Below are positions 24,857-33,437 of a stretch of 64,000 bases of DNA, in pieces. Both the position numbers and the translations under genes were made by a program. A model generated the notes under the pieces. It was not told the origin of the DNA. It saw only the letters and a list, made by a program, of their open reading frames with translations, and searched no databases. This DNA is from Sodalis ligni (GTDB lineage Bacteria; Pseudomonadota; Gammaproteobacteria; Enterobacterales; Enterobacteriaceae): contig NZ_CP075169.1 of assembly GCF_016865525.2 (NCBI RefSeq), forward strand, positions 1,240,337 to 1,304,336, given 5' to 3'. Every line of letters starts with the position of its first letter. The first letter of the stretch is position 1.

Positions 24857-26296
24857 TTATCCAAGCCAGGCGACGGCAATAAAGCTGGAGCACAGCGACA
24901 TCACGATCAGAACCACCAGCACGACACTCATGGCCAGCGGAACCGGGGCGGCCTGCGCCACCTCCTCGCTGGGCTTGCCGGGCACCACCCGACCGAACCA
25001 GTAAATAAGCCAGACGAAGCTGGCGACGGATTCAATCAGCACCAGGATCATCATCGGCGTCAGCACCCAATACTGGCTCGACAGGGCGAAGCCGGCGGCA
25101 AAAATCGGGAACTTGCTGAAAAAGCCGTTAAACGGCGGTACGCCGGTAATGGCCAGCGCCGCGACGCAAAAGCCGATGCCCGCCAGGGGCATTTTCCCCA
25201 GCACCCCGCGCAGGCGCGGCAGCAACCGGGTGCCGCAGCTATAGCTAAGGGTACCGGCCACCAGGAAGAACAGGCTCTTGGCGAAAGCGTGGTTGAAGAT
25301 GTAGGCGATGCCGCCGAGGAAAGCCTCTTTGGAGCCGAAAATCGCCAGGGACAAGGCAAAAAAGATATAGGCCAGCTGGGTGATGGTGGACCAGGCCAGC
25401 AGCCGCTTCATATCCTTTTGCGGCAGGTACATCAGAAAGCCGTAGACCATGGTGATAAGCGACATGACCATGCCGACCCAGCCGATGATATGCGGCACAT
25501 CGCCGGCGGACAGGATGGCGCGGGCGAAGATATACACACCTACTTTCACCATTGACGCCGCATGGAGATAGGCGCTCACCGGGGTCGGCGCCTCCATGGC
25601 GTCCGGCAGCCAGGCCTGCAACGGCAGCTGTGCGGATTTGCCCCAGGCGGCGAACAGAATGCCGCCGAACACCACCAGCGCCGCCGGACCTTGTATTTGA
25701 CCCAGGGCGCTGAGGGCGAAGGTGCCGGTATGCAGGAACAGGGTGGCCGCCGCCAGGTAGAGGCCGATGGACGCCACGTGGGTGATAAGCAGGGCCTTCA
25801 GGGCCGAACGCTGGGCTTTCGGCGTTTGGTAATAACCGATCAGCGCCCAGGAGCAGCCGCCGGTGATTTCGAAAAACAGCAGTTGGCCCAGCAGGGTGGA
25901 TGAGAGCACCAGTCCCGCCATGGCGCCGATAAACACCAGCAGGAAGGCGTAGTAGCGGTTGGTGCCCTCATGGGGATGTTCCCGGTTGCCGGTGGTGAGA
26001 TAGCCGGTGGAGTAGAGGCTCACCAGCAGTCCCAGGAACACCACGGCAAAAACAATCAGGGTACTGACGCGATCGACGGTAATCCCCATCAGGGCGGCAT
26101 TGCCATACTGCAGCAGGGTGTAGGTGGCATCGGCTTTACCGCCGGAATGGAACGCCCAGGCCAGCGAGAGCGTGCCCAGGGTGGCCAGCAGGGCGAACAG
26201 GGTACAGACCCATTTCGCCATGCGCCGGGGCAGGCAGGCGGTCAGCAGCGCGCCGACGAACGGGACCAGAACGGTCGCAAGGGCTATATTTTCCAT
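24857..26296 (-). CDS. hyfD: HyfD, NuoL/N/M-like membrane subunit
   Basis: An antiporter-like subunit of 479 residues, the same length as E. coli HyfD. Key segments are ALIGYYQTPKAQRSALKALLITHV, AAWGKSAQLPLQAWLPDAMEAPTPVSAYLHAASMV with the conserved Lys and His, and DMKRLLAWSTITQLAYIF. It is absent from hydrogenase-3 and belongs to the extended membrane arm of hydrogenase-4. The gene lies 11 bases upstream of hyfE and 18 downstream of hyfC. Confidence 0.94.
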   Translation of the reverse strand: MENIALATVLVPFVGALLTACLPRRMAKWVCTLFALLATLGTLSLAWAFHSGGKADATYTLLQYGNAALMGITVDRVSTLIVFAVVFLGLLVSLYSTGYLTTGNREHPHEGTNRYYAFLLVFIGAMAGLVLSSTLLGQLLFFEITGGCSWALIGYYQTPKAQRSALKALLITHVASIGLYLAAATLFLHTGTFALSALGQIQGPAALVVFGGILFAAWGKSAQLPLQAWLPDAMEAPTPVSAYLHAASMVKVGVYIFARAILSAGDVPHIIGWVGMVMSLITMVYGFLMYLPQKDMKRLLAWSTITQLAYIFFALSLAIFGSKEAFLGGIAYIFNHAFAKSLFFLVAGTLSYSCGTRLLPRLRGVLGKMPLAGIGFCVAALAITGVPPFNGFFSKFPIFAAGFALSSQYWVLTPMMILVLIESVASFVWLIYWFGRVVPGKPSEEVAQAAPVPLAMSVVLVVLIVMSLCSSFIAVAWLG

Positions 26297-26314
26297 AATG
26301 AATTTCCTGGCTCC

Positions 26315-27265
26315 TTAAAGACCGGTGAGGTAAAAGACGAAAGAGAGCGCCGCAACGCCGAACCCGAGCCAGGTCACCCTGGGAATCAACAAGAAGCGCC
26401 CGCGCGCCAGGCTGTTTTCCATCACGGAGGCGAGAACAAACACCAGGGTAAGCTTGATGAACGCGGTCGCCAGCCCCCACAGCAGCGACGGAGCGGTAAG
26501 CATCTGCGCCTTGCCGAAGGGGATGAACACCGCCAGAAAGAGTTCCGCCATCACCACCTGTTTCAGGCCCATACCCCACTTCACCAGCGCCAGGCCGGAT
26601 CCGCTGTATTCGGTCAGCGGTCCTTCCTGCAGCTCCTGTTCCGCTTCCGCCACATCGAACGGGATTTTGCCCATTTCGATAAAGGTGGCGAAGCCGCAGG
26701 CCAGCAGGGCCAAAAAGGTGGCGGTGGGGGAGATCCAGCCGGCGGTAAGAGAGGCGCTGATGGCGCCGATATTGGTGGATCCGGTAATCAGCGCCACCAC
26801 CAGCAGCGCCAGGATAAGGGTCGGCTCCACCAGGATGCCCAGGGTCAGCTCGCGGCTGGCGCCGATGCCGGCAAAGGTGCTGCCGGTATCCAGCCCCGCC
26901 AGTGAAAAGACGAACCGGAACAGGGCGAACAGATACAGCAGGGTAATCAGATCCCCCGCCGCGCCGAACGGCGAAAAGCGGGTGAATACCGGCAGGGTCA
27001 TGGCCACCAGCAGCATGGTGCCCAGCAGCACATATGGCATTAGCCGGAACACGGGTCCGGCCTGGGCCGGCGCCACTTCCTGCCGTTTAAGCAGCTTGGC
27101 GATATCCCGGTAATCCTGCCAGATGCCCGGTCCGCGCCGGGAGTGCATCAGGGCGCGGATTTGGCGCGAGATGCCGGTCATCAGCGGGGTCAGCGCCAGC
27201 AGCAGCAGGGCCTGTATCAGGGCGAACAGCCCCAGGGTCAGCGTCGGCGCGGGTTGCATGAACAT
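26315..27265 (-). CDS. hyfC: HyfC, NuoH-like membrane anchor
   Basis: The 316-residue protein corresponds to HycD/HyfC (E. coli 315), the NuoH-like subunit that ties the peripheral arm to the membrane. Recognisable parts are SRRGPGIWQDYRDIAKLLKRQEV in the first loop, and EMGKIPFDVAEAEQELQEGPLTEYSG with the acidic cluster typical of the family. Eight or so helices are predicted. It sits between hyfB (11 bp) and hyfD (18 bp). Confidence 0.95.
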   Translation of the reverse strand: MFMQPAPTLTLGLFALIQALLLLALTPLMTGISRQIRALMHSRRGPGIWQDYRDIAKLLKRQEVAPAQAGPVFRLMPYVLLGTMLLVAMTLPVFTRFSPFGAAGDLITLLYLFALFRFVFSLAGLDTGSTFAGIGASRELTLGILVEPTLILALLVVALITGSTNIGAISASLTAGWISPTATFLALLACGFATFIEMGKIPFDVAEAEQELQEGPLTEYSGSGLALVKWGMGLKQVVMAELFLAVFIPFGKAQMLTAPSLLWGLATAFIKLTLVFVLASVMENSLARGRFLLIPRVTWLGFGVAALSFVFYLTGL

Positions 27266-27276
27266 GGACTCTCTCC

Positions 27277-29292
27277 TCAGACGGCGGTGACAAGCAGCAG
27301 AATAACCAGGGCGGCGACCACGTACAGGCAGTAGATGCGAAAATCCCCGCCCTGTAATACCTGGACCTGACCGCCCGCCCGCTGGGTGATACGTACCAAT
27401 GGATTGATAATTCTGTCGTCCCAGAACGGCTCGACGCGTCCGGCCCCTTCGGTTGTGCGATCCAGTAAACGTTTGAGGCCGGGTGAGGGGTCGAGCTGGC
27501 GGCGCAGCCGGTAAAGGACTGCGAACATGACGCGCAGCGGCTGGGTAAAACTGCCCGCCGACATGGACATGGCCGCTTCCCAGCCGTAGCCGCAGGCCCA
27601 GGGATCGCCGCGGCGGCGATAATCCGGCTGGCTGCCTTTGCGCAGTTGGTAAATTCCCAGCGGAATCAGCGGCAGCACCAGCAGCAGGATAAAAATCAGC
27701 AACGGCGACAGCATGGCCTGCCGGGCTTGATCCGGCACCAGCAGCAGCCCCTGCGCCACGGTAATATCATGACTGTGGGCGAGCCCGGCGGCCACCGCCG
27801 CCAGCACCGGCGCGATGACAGGCGCGGCGATACCCAGCAGCACGCACAGCAGGGCCAGCAGCAGCATGGCAACGGTCATCTGCCAGGGCACCTCGCGGGC
27901 CAAAGCGGCTTTTTCGCTGCGTGGCGCGCCGCAGAAACTGATGCCGTACACTTTGACAAAGCACATCGCCGCCAGCGCGCCGGTGATGGCCAGCAACACA
28001 ATGGCCACCGGACCGCTCAGGCGCAGGAGGAACCCGCCGTCGCGGCTCATGGCGAACAGGGATTGATAGGTGTACCACTCGCTGACGAAGCCATTCAGGG
28101 GCGGCAGGGCGGAAATGGCCATACAGCCGACGATAAAGGCCAGGGCGGTTAAGGGCATCAGGCGGCCCAATCCCCCCATTTTCTCCATATCACGGGTGTG
28201 CACCCGCCAGATAATGGCGCCGGCGCCGAGAAACAGCAGGCCCTTGAAGACCGCGTGGTTCAGCAGGTGATAAAGGGCGCCCAGCAGGCCCAGCGCGGCG
28301 ATGACCGGATGATGGGCGGCGATACCGGCCATGCCGACCCCTACCCCCATCAGGATAATGCCGATGTTTTCCACCGTGTGCCAGGCCAGCAGACGTTTGA
28401 TGTCGTGCTCCGCCAGGGCATACAGCACGCCCAGCACCGAGGAGACCGCGCCGAACGCCAGCACCAGGATACCCCACCACAGTTCGCTGGCCCCCAGCAG
28501 ATCGATACCTACCTTGATGATGCCGAAGATGCCGATTTTCACCATCACCCCGGACATCAGCGCCGATGCATGGGACGGCGCGGCGGGATGGGCGCGCGGC
28601 AGCCAGCTGTGCAGCGGCAGCATGCCGGCCTTGGCGCCGAAGCCGAAAAACGCCAGCAGGAATACCACCGAGGCGCCGGCGGGACTTAACGACAGGGTGC
28701 GGAACGATGCGAACTCCAGACTGCCGCTCTGGCGGTACATCAGGAAGAAGGCAATCATGATCAGCACCGACCCGGCGTGGGCGATAAAGAAATACAGCAA
28801 ACCGGCATTGATGGACTCTTCATCCTGGTCGGCGATGACCAGGAACCAGGAGGCCAGCGACATCATCTCGAAGAAAATGATGAACCAGAAGGCATTGTCC
28901 ATCACCACCAGGGTGGCCATGGAGGCGATAAACAGGTTCATAAAGAACCCCATCGCCGCCGCCCCTTTTCCCAGATACTCCCGCACATAGGCCAGGGAGT
29001 AGAGGGCGCACACCGTCACCAGCAGCGAAATCACCAACAGCATAAAAGCCGCCAGGCTATCGAGCCGGACGCTGAAGGCAGCAAACGGGAAGGGCCCGAC
29101 GGCGCTGTAGGTCAGGGTCTCGCCGCTGTACAGCACGCTGGCGGCCGCCAGCAGGCCAAGGATGCCGCCGGCCATGGCCGTCAGCCCGGCGGCCTGGATA
29201 GCCAGCGTTTCCCGCCGCGCCAGCAGCAATGACAGGATGGCGCCCACCGCATAGCAACCGAGGGAGCCGCCAAGTAACCGAAATGCGTCCAT
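27277..29292 (-). CDS. hyfB: HyfB, NuoL-like membrane subunit
   Basis: The antiporter-like subunit corresponding to HycC/HyfB. I start at ATG 29292 (MDAFRLLGGSLG), 6 bases after AGGAG and 2 bases after the hyfA stop. This gives 671 residues, against 672 in E. coli; an upstream-extended frame to 29478 is not needed. Core motifs are FFGFGAKAGMLPLHSWLPRAHPAAPSHASALMSG, with its conserved Lys, and DIKRLLAWHTVENIGIILMG. It has about 14-16 predicted helices and a long lateral C-terminal part, as in NuoL relatives. Confidence 0.95.
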   Translation of the reverse strand: MDAFRLLGGSLGCYAVGAILSLLLARRETLAIQAAGLTAMAGGILGLLAAASVLYSGETLTYSAVGPFPFAAFSVRLDSLAAFMLLVISLLVTVCALYSLAYVREYLGKGAAAMGFFMNLFIASMATLVVMDNAFWFIIFFEMMSLASWFLVIADQDEESINAGLLYFFIAHAGSVLIMIAFFLMYRQSGSLEFASFRTLSLSPAGASVVFLLAFFGFGAKAGMLPLHSWLPRAHPAAPSHASALMSGVMVKIGIFGIIKVGIDLLGASELWWGILVLAFGAVSSVLGVLYALAEHDIKRLLAWHTVENIGIILMGVGVGMAGIAAHHPVIAALGLLGALYHLLNHAVFKGLLFLGAGAIIWRVHTRDMEKMGGLGRLMPLTALAFIVGCMAISALPPLNGFVSEWYTYQSLFAMSRDGGFLLRLSGPVAIVLLAITGALAAMCFVKVYGISFCGAPRSEKAALAREVPWQMTVAMLLLALLCVLLGIAAPVIAPVLAAVAAGLAHSHDITVAQGLLLVPDQARQAMLSPLLIFILLLVLPLIPLGIYQLRKGSQPDYRRRGDPWACGYGWEAAMSMSAGSFTQPLRVMFAVLYRLRRQLDPSPGLKRLLDRTTEGAGRVEPFWDDRIINPLVRITQRAGGQVQVLQGGDFRIYCLYVVAALVILLLVTAV

Positions 29293-29294
29293 GT

Positions 29295-29915
29295 TTACTC
29301 CTGCTCCGGTTGAGAGGGGGAAAGCGAGTCCAGACCAGAGGAGAGCCAGCGCGCGGCATACTGGCGGCGCGACATACTGACCTGTTCCACCGCGCCGTCG
29401 CTTACCAGCACCAGCGCGTCGGTAGGACAGACCCGCACACACTGCGGTCCGTCGGGATGAAAGCCGCAGAGATCGCACTTCACCGCGACGCTGCGTATCC
29501 CGGCGTTCCAGGCCAGAAAGGGGTTCATATTCGCCGGGCTCTCCGGCACATCCGCCATTTGCTGCGACGGAATGAAATTCTCAAACATCGTCGGTATATT
29601 CACCGGTTTGCTGCCGGAGGGCGTAATGGCGCCGAACGGACAGGCCAATCCGCATAACTTACAGCCGATGCACAGGCTTTCATTGAGCACGATGGCGTCG
29701 GGGCCGTGGGTAATGGCATTCACCGGGCAGACCCGGGCGCAAGGCGCATCTTCACATTGGCGGCAGAGCATGGGGGCGCTTTCTTCATCGGTCCTCGTAA
29801 CGGACAGTCTGGGATGCGCCTGCAATCCGGCGGCCTTATGGACCTGGGAACAGGCGGCCATACAGGTATTACATCCAATACAAAGCTGTGGCTCCGCGAT
29901 AACAAAGCGGTTCAT
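29295..29915 (-). CDS. hyfA: HyfA, [4Fe-4S] electron-transfer subunit
   Basis: First gene of the hydrogenase-4 operon, 206 residues (E. coli 205). Four Cys groups are visible: CIGCNTCMAAC, CRQCEDAPCARVCP, CIGCKLCGLACPFGA and CDLCGFHPDGPQCVRVCP. This is HycB-like and should receive electrons from FdhF/HydN and pass them to the hydrogenase arm. A -24/-12 promoter lies 66 bases upstream of the ATG, in the space shared with the divergent hyp genes. Confidence 0.95.
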   Translation of the reverse strand: MNRFVIAEPQLCIGCNTCMAACSQVHKAAGLQAHPRLSVTRTDEESAPMLCRQCEDAPCARVCPVNAITHGPDAIVLNESLCIGCKLCGLACPFGAITPSGSKPVNIPTMFENFIPSQQMADVPESPANMNPFLAWNAGIRSVAVKCDLCGFHPDGPQCVRVCPTDALVLVSDGAVEQVSMSRRQYAARWLSSGLDSLSPSQPEQE

Positions 29916-29980
29916 AACCCTCTCCTCCGGGAGAAACGGATGACAGTCAGGCTGCTTGGTTTATTCATACCGGCACCTAA

Positions 29981-29995
29981 GCATTTTCCATGCCA
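29981..29995 (-). promoter_or_regulatory. Sigma-54 (-24/-12) promoter for the hyf operon
   Basis: On the minus strand TGGCATGGAAAATGC matches TGGCAC-N5-TTGC except at two less critical bases, and keeps GG and GC at the right spacing. It is 66 bases upstream of hyfA. Confidence 0.7.
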
Positions 29996-30080
29996 TGAGT
30001 AGGGTTATTGCCCGGGGAGGCCATAGGCCGGGGGTTAACGCGACCATCAATGGTAAAAACAGGCTGCAGAGAAGGGGATA

Positions 30081-30132
30081 TCGTCATAAGTGTCGACAGG
30101 CCGGGCCTCTGGGCCGTCGTCACTTATGACGA
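30081..30132. promoter_or_regulatory. Long inverted repeat between hyfA and hypA, likely HyfR/FhlA upstream site
   Basis: TCGTCATAAGTG-T-CGAC pairs with the complementary arm GTCG-T-CACTTATGACGA: 16 of 17 positions match, separated by about 18 bases. It is roughly 90 bases upstream of the hyf -24 element and about 125 from the hypA one, the usual range for a shared enhancer. A related arm occurs upstream of hydN at 18148. The binding protein is inferred. Confidence 0.55.
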
Positions 30133-30254
30133 CGGGATTGCGCGCTCTGTCCGAAGGCGCCGCGAATGGAAATTATTTGGTAATTGATTGATTTAAATTA
30201 TTAAAACCGAGTCTTCGCCGGCGCTCAGCCTGCGGCGGATGTCCGTTTTCCCGC

Positions 30255-30269
30255 TGGCACCCGTCTTGC
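30255..30269 (+). promoter_or_regulatory. Sigma-54 (-24/-12) promoter for the hyp operon
   Basis: TGGCACCCGTCTTGC is an exact match to the consensus TGGCAC-N5-TTGC. It is 43 bases before the hypA ATG. Confidence 0.85.
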
Positions 30270-30312
30270 ATAGCTTTATATGAGAGACATCGGTGGTACC
30301 GCGGAGAGACCC

Positions 30313-30657
30313 ATGCACGAATTGACGCTGGCGCAAAATACGCTGGAGATCCTGGAACAGCAGGGGCGGGCGAACGGCGCGCGGCGTATTACCGCCGTCT
30401 GGTTGTCCCTCGGGGCCTTTTCCTGTGTGGAAGCGGAGTCTTTGAATTTCTGTTTCGATATGGTGTGCCGCGGGACCCTGGCCGAAGGATGTGTATTGCA
30501 TCTTGAGCAGCAGCCGGCAGAGGCCTGGTGCGGCCATTGCCGGCGGCAGGTTACCCTGCCGGGCGTCCCGATCCTGGTCTGCCCTTTGTGCGGCGGACAT
30601 CAATTACACACCGACGCCCACGACCATATCCAGATCAAACGATTGGAAGTGGCTTGA
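30313..30657 (+). CDS. hypA: HypA, nickel metallochaperone
   Basis: HypA delivers nickel to the hydrogenase large subunit with HypB. It begins MHELTLAQNTLEI, so the essential His2 nickel ligand is present. The structural zinc site is made by two CxxC pairs: CGHC near residue 73 and CPLC near 90. The start at 30313 has GGAGAG before it; the longer frame to 30280 would displace His2 and is rejected. At 114 residues it is normal length. It follows a perfect sigma-54 promoter. Confidence 0.94.
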   Translation: MHELTLAQNTLEILEQQGRANGARRITAVWLSLGAFSCVEAESLNFCFDMVCRGTLAEGCVLHLEQQPAEAWCGHCRRQVTLPGVPILVCPLCGGHQLHTDAHDHIQIKRLEVA

Positions 30658-30719
30658 GGATATACTCCCCAGGGTGGGGTTAGCGGCCACGCCACTTTCA
30701 TAATGACAGGAGACATGCC

Positions 30720-31910
30720 ATGTGCAGTACCTGCGGCTGTGCCGAGGGTGAACGTCATATCGAAGGCGATGAAAATCAACCGGGTGACGGCCTTCACGGC
30801 CATCAGCATGGAGAGCATCAACATACTCACCATGGTCATGACCACGACGAGCATCAACATAGCCACGATGGCCGGGACCATGGCGATCGTTACCATTGCC
30901 ACGATGGCCACGACCATGGCGATCATTACCATAGCCACGATGGTCCGGCGTATGGCGGCCATCAGCACACACACTATGATCCCGAGCGCGAAGTCCGGCC
31001 CTCCGCGGCGCTGGCGCCAAGGCATGTGGTGTTTCCCGCCGCGCCGGCGCAGGTCATTCACCACCATCACTATCATGGGGAAGTCCACAATCATTATTAC
31101 CAGCTCGCCCCCGGCCAAACACTGCCGTTAACCGCCGCCGGTGAACCCGGCCCGGTTCCGGCGGCGGGTCCGGCCGGGTTTACCCCCCTGGCCGATGCGC
31201 GGGGGGACCTGGATTATGGCCGGGGGGAGGCGGGCACTCATGCGCCAGGCCTCAGCCAGCGGCGGATGGTGGAAATCGAAATTGATGTCCTGGATAAAAA
31301 CAACCGGCTGGCGCACCATAACCGGCACTATTTCCAGCAGCGCGCCATCCTGGCGCTGAACCTCGTCTCCAGCCCCGGCTCGGGCAAGACCAGCCTGTTA
31401 ACGGAAACGCTGCTGCGGCTGAAGGACAGCATCCCCTGTGCCGTCATCGAGGGCGATCAGCAAACCACCAATGATGCCGAACGTATCCGCGCCACCGGGG
31501 CGCCGGCGATCCAGGTCAATACCGGTAAAGGCTGTCATCTGGATGCGCAGATGGTGCATGACGCCGCCTTGCGTCTGGATCCCGTGGAAAACAGCCTGCT
31601 GTTCATCGAAAATGTCGGCAATCTGGTTTGTCCCTCCGGTTTTGATCTCGGCGAACATTGTAAAGTCGTGGTGCTGTCGGTAACCGAAGGGGAGGACAAG
31701 CCGTTAAAGTACCCCCATATGTTTGCCGCCGCCGGGTTGATGATCCTCAATAAAATTGATTTATTGCCCTGGGTGCGTTTCGATGTCGATACCTGTATCG
31801 CCAATGCCCGCCGGGTCAATCCTTCCATTGCGGTACTGATGGTGTCCGCCACCGGCGGCGAGGGCATGGATGCCTGGCTGAGCTGGCTGGAAGAGCAGCG
31901 GCGCCTGTAA
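30720..31910 (+). CDS. hypB: HypB, GTPase nickel-insertion protein with expanded His-rich region
   Basis: The N-terminal nickel motif MCSTCGC is followed by a His-rich stretch (about residues 12-135) holding roughly 32 His, including HHHHYH and many DHG/HDG repeats. The GTPase domain then shows P-loop [11 protein letters not shown], the G-domain metal site [20 protein letters not shown] and NKIDLLPW. At 396 residues it is about 100 longer than E. coli HypB (290); the difference is the His region, partly from a 36-bp tandem duplication. His-rich HypB proteins, as in rhizobia, store nickel. The link with the nickel-using lar genes in the same window is worth noting. Confidence 0.94.
   Translation: MCSTCGCAEGERHIEGDENQPGDGLHGHQHGEHQHTHHGHDHDEHQHSHDGRDHGDRYHCHDGHDHGDHYHSHDGPAYGGHQHTHYDPEREVRPSAALAPRHVVFPAAPAQVIHHHHYHGEVHNHYYQLAPGQTLPLTAAGEPGPVPAAGPAGFTPLADARGDLDYGRGEAGTHAPGLSQRRMVEIEIDVLDKNNRLAHHNRHYFQQRAILALNLVSSPGSGKTSLLTETLLRLKDSIPCAVIEGDQQTTNDAERIRATGAPAIQVNTGKGCHLDAQMVHDAALRLDPVENSLLFIENVGNLVCPSGFDLGEHCKVVVLSVTEGEDKPLKYPHMFAAAGLMILNKIDLLPWVRFDVDTCIANARRVNPSIAVLMVSATGGEGMDAWLSWLEEQRRL
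30864..30943 (+). repeat. 36-bp tandem duplication within the hypB His-rich region
   Basis: Units start at 30864, 30900 and 30936 (the last partial), each beginning CACGATGG and encoding HDGxDHGDxYHxH. Frame is kept because 36 is divisible by three, so copy number can change without breaking hypB. Confidence 0.85.
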
Positions 31911-31955
31911 TCGTCGCCGATCAATATGCCCGCGGGAGCGGGCTGGAGAAAAAAC

Positions 31956-32249
31956 ATGTGTATAGGCATCCCCGGTCAGGTGGTGGAGCTCGATAACGAC
32001 GGTTACGGCAACGCCTGGGTGGACGTCTGCGGCGTAAAACGGCGGGTCAATGTCCGTCTGGTTTGCGCCGATGATGCCGACATGGCGGCGCTGCCGGGAA
32101 AATGGGTCCTGGTGCACGTAGGGTTTGCCATGAGCCTGCTGGATGAGTCCGAGGCGCGGGACACGCTGGAAGCCTTGCAGGCAATGGGGGAGGTGGAAGC
32201 GGACGTAGGCTATTTCCTGCGGGGAGGCGAGACTGATGCGATTCGTTGA
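31956..32249 (+). CDS. hypC: HypC, chaperone for Fe(CN)2CO assembly
   Basis: Starts MCIGIPGQVVEL, with the essential Cys2, and continues VDVCGVKRRVNV and WVLVHVGFAMSLLDESEA, the standard HypC/HybG core. GGAG lies 8 bases before ATG 31956; the frame is open to 31926 but those residues are not family-like. At 97 residues it is slightly longer than E. coli HypC (90). Its last codons and stop (GETDAIR) fall in the first copy of a 43-bp repeat that now separates it from hypD. Confidence 0.94.
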   Translation: MCIGIPGQVVELDNDGYGNAWVDVCGVKRRVNVRLVCADDADMAALPGKWVLVHVGFAMSLLDESEARDTLEALQAMGEVEADVGYFLRGGETDAIR

Positions 32250-32337
32250 TGGCTGTTTTTTGCACAAAGGCGAAACCGATGCGATTTGTTGATGGCTGTT
32301 TTTTGCACAATGGTGAAACCGATGCGATTCGTTGATG
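32235..32337 (+). repeat. 43-bp tandem repeat at the hypC/hypD junction with two chimeric mini-ORFs
   Basis: Near-identical copies start at 32235 and 32278, and a third partial copy (17 bp) starts at 32321. Each begins GATGCGATTCGTTGATG, which contains both the hypC stop and the hypD start. As a result two 18-codon ORFs arise, 32236-32292 (MRFVDGCFLHKGETDAIC) and 32279-32335 (MRFVDGCFLHNGETDAIR). Each starts like HypD and ends like HypC, and each stop overlaps the next ATG. The strong GGGGAGG now precedes mini-ORF 1, while hypD itself has only a weak GGTGA. Confidence 0.85.
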
Positions 32338-33437
32338 AATATCGCCAGCCGGAGCTGGTGAGGGGGCTGGTGGCGCGCATCGGCGAACGTATGTCCCATA
32401 CGGTTTATACCGCCGAGCAGCCTTTACAGGTAATGGAAGTCTGCGGCGGCCATACCCATGCCATTTTCAAGTTCGGCCTGGATAAGCTGCTGCCGCCGTC
32501 GCTGGAGTTTATCCATGGTCCGGGATGTCCGGTCTGCGTCCTGCCGGCCGGCCGCATCGATGCCTGTGTGCAAATCGCCATGCGGCCCGAGGTCATTTTC
32601 TGTACCTTCGGCGACGCCATGCGGGTGCCCGGCCGGAACGGATCCCTGCTGACCGCGCGCCAGCAGGGGGCGGATGTGCGCATGGTCTGGTCGCCGCTGG
32701 ATGCCCTGGCCATTGCCAAAAACAATCCGGATCGGCAGGTGGTGTTTTTCGGTATTGGCTTTGAAACCACCATGCCCGCCAGCGCCATGACCCTGCAGCA
32801 GGCGCGGGCCGACGGCGTGGAGAACTTCTTCCTTTTCTGCCAGCATATTACCCTGATGCCCACCTTGAAAAGCCTGTTGGCTCAGCCGGATGTGCGCATC
32901 GACGGCTTTATCGCCCCGGGCCATGTCAGCATGGTTATCGGCCAGCGGCCTTATGCCTATATCAGCGATATCTGCCATAAACCGGTGGTGGTGACCGGCT
33001 TTGAACCCGGCGATATCCTGCAGGGATTGCTGATGCTGTGCGAGCAATATGTGGACGGACGCTGTACAGTGGAAAACCAATACCGGCGCGTGGTGCCGGA
33101 CGAAGGCAACAGACTGGCGCAGGAGGCGATGGACCGGGTTTTTATCACCGAAGGCGCCAGCGAGTGGCGCGGCCTGGGGGTAATCGACGATTCCCGCGTC
33201 AGCCTGCGTCCGGAGTGGTCGGCCTATGATGCCGAAGGGCGTTTCAATCCCGATCCGCAGCCGGTGGCGGACGATCCCCGCGCCCGCTGCGGCGCGGTGC
33301 TGACCGGCCGCTGCAAACCGGCGGATTGCCCGTTGTTTGGCGGAGTATGCACGCCGGAAAACGCCTTCGGGGCGTTGATGGTTTCCTCGGAAGGGGCGTG
33401 CGCCGCCTGGTATCAATATCGTCGGAGTGAGGCATGA
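32322..33437 (+). CDS. hypD: HypD, iron-sulfur scaffold for Fe(CN)2CO assembly
   Basis: Begins MRFVDEYRQPELVRGLV and contains the conserved EVCGGHTHAIFKFGLD, HGPGCPVCVLP and FCTFGDAMRVPG Cys motifs, plus GFETTMPASAMTL. The C-terminal [4Fe-4S] site is visible in CGAVLTGRCKPADCPLFGGVCTP. Length 371 compares with 373 in E. coli. HypC and HypD together carry the iron while HypE and HypF supply cyanide. The ATG at 32322 is the third copy of the duplicated start; a frame running in from 32286 does not match the family. Confidence 0.95.
   Translation: MRFVDEYRQPELVRGLVARIGERMSHTVYTAEQPLQVMEVCGGHTHAIFKFGLDKLLPPSLEFIHGPGCPVCVLPAGRIDACVQIAMRPEVIFCTFGDAMRVPGRNGSLLTARQQGADVRMVWSPLDALAIAKNNPDRQVVFFGIGFETTMPASAMTLQQARADGVENFFLFCQHITLMPTLKSLLAQPDVRIDGFIAPGHVSMVIGQRPYAYISDICHKPVVVTGFEPGDILQGLLMLCEQYVDGRCTVENQYRRVVPDEGNRLAQEAMDRVFITEGASEWRGLGVIDDSRVSLRPEWSAYDAEGRFNPDPQPVADDPRARCGAVLTGRCKPADCPLFGGVCTPENAFGALMVSSEGACAAWYQYRRSEA

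Noticed and set aside
27277..29478. Longer HyfB with 62 extra N-terminal residues
   Set aside because: The extra residues are a shadow of hyfA; ATG 29292 has a good ribosome site and gives the E. coli length.
30280..30312. Upstream start for hypA
   Set aside because: It would move the essential His2 nickel ligand away from the N-terminus.
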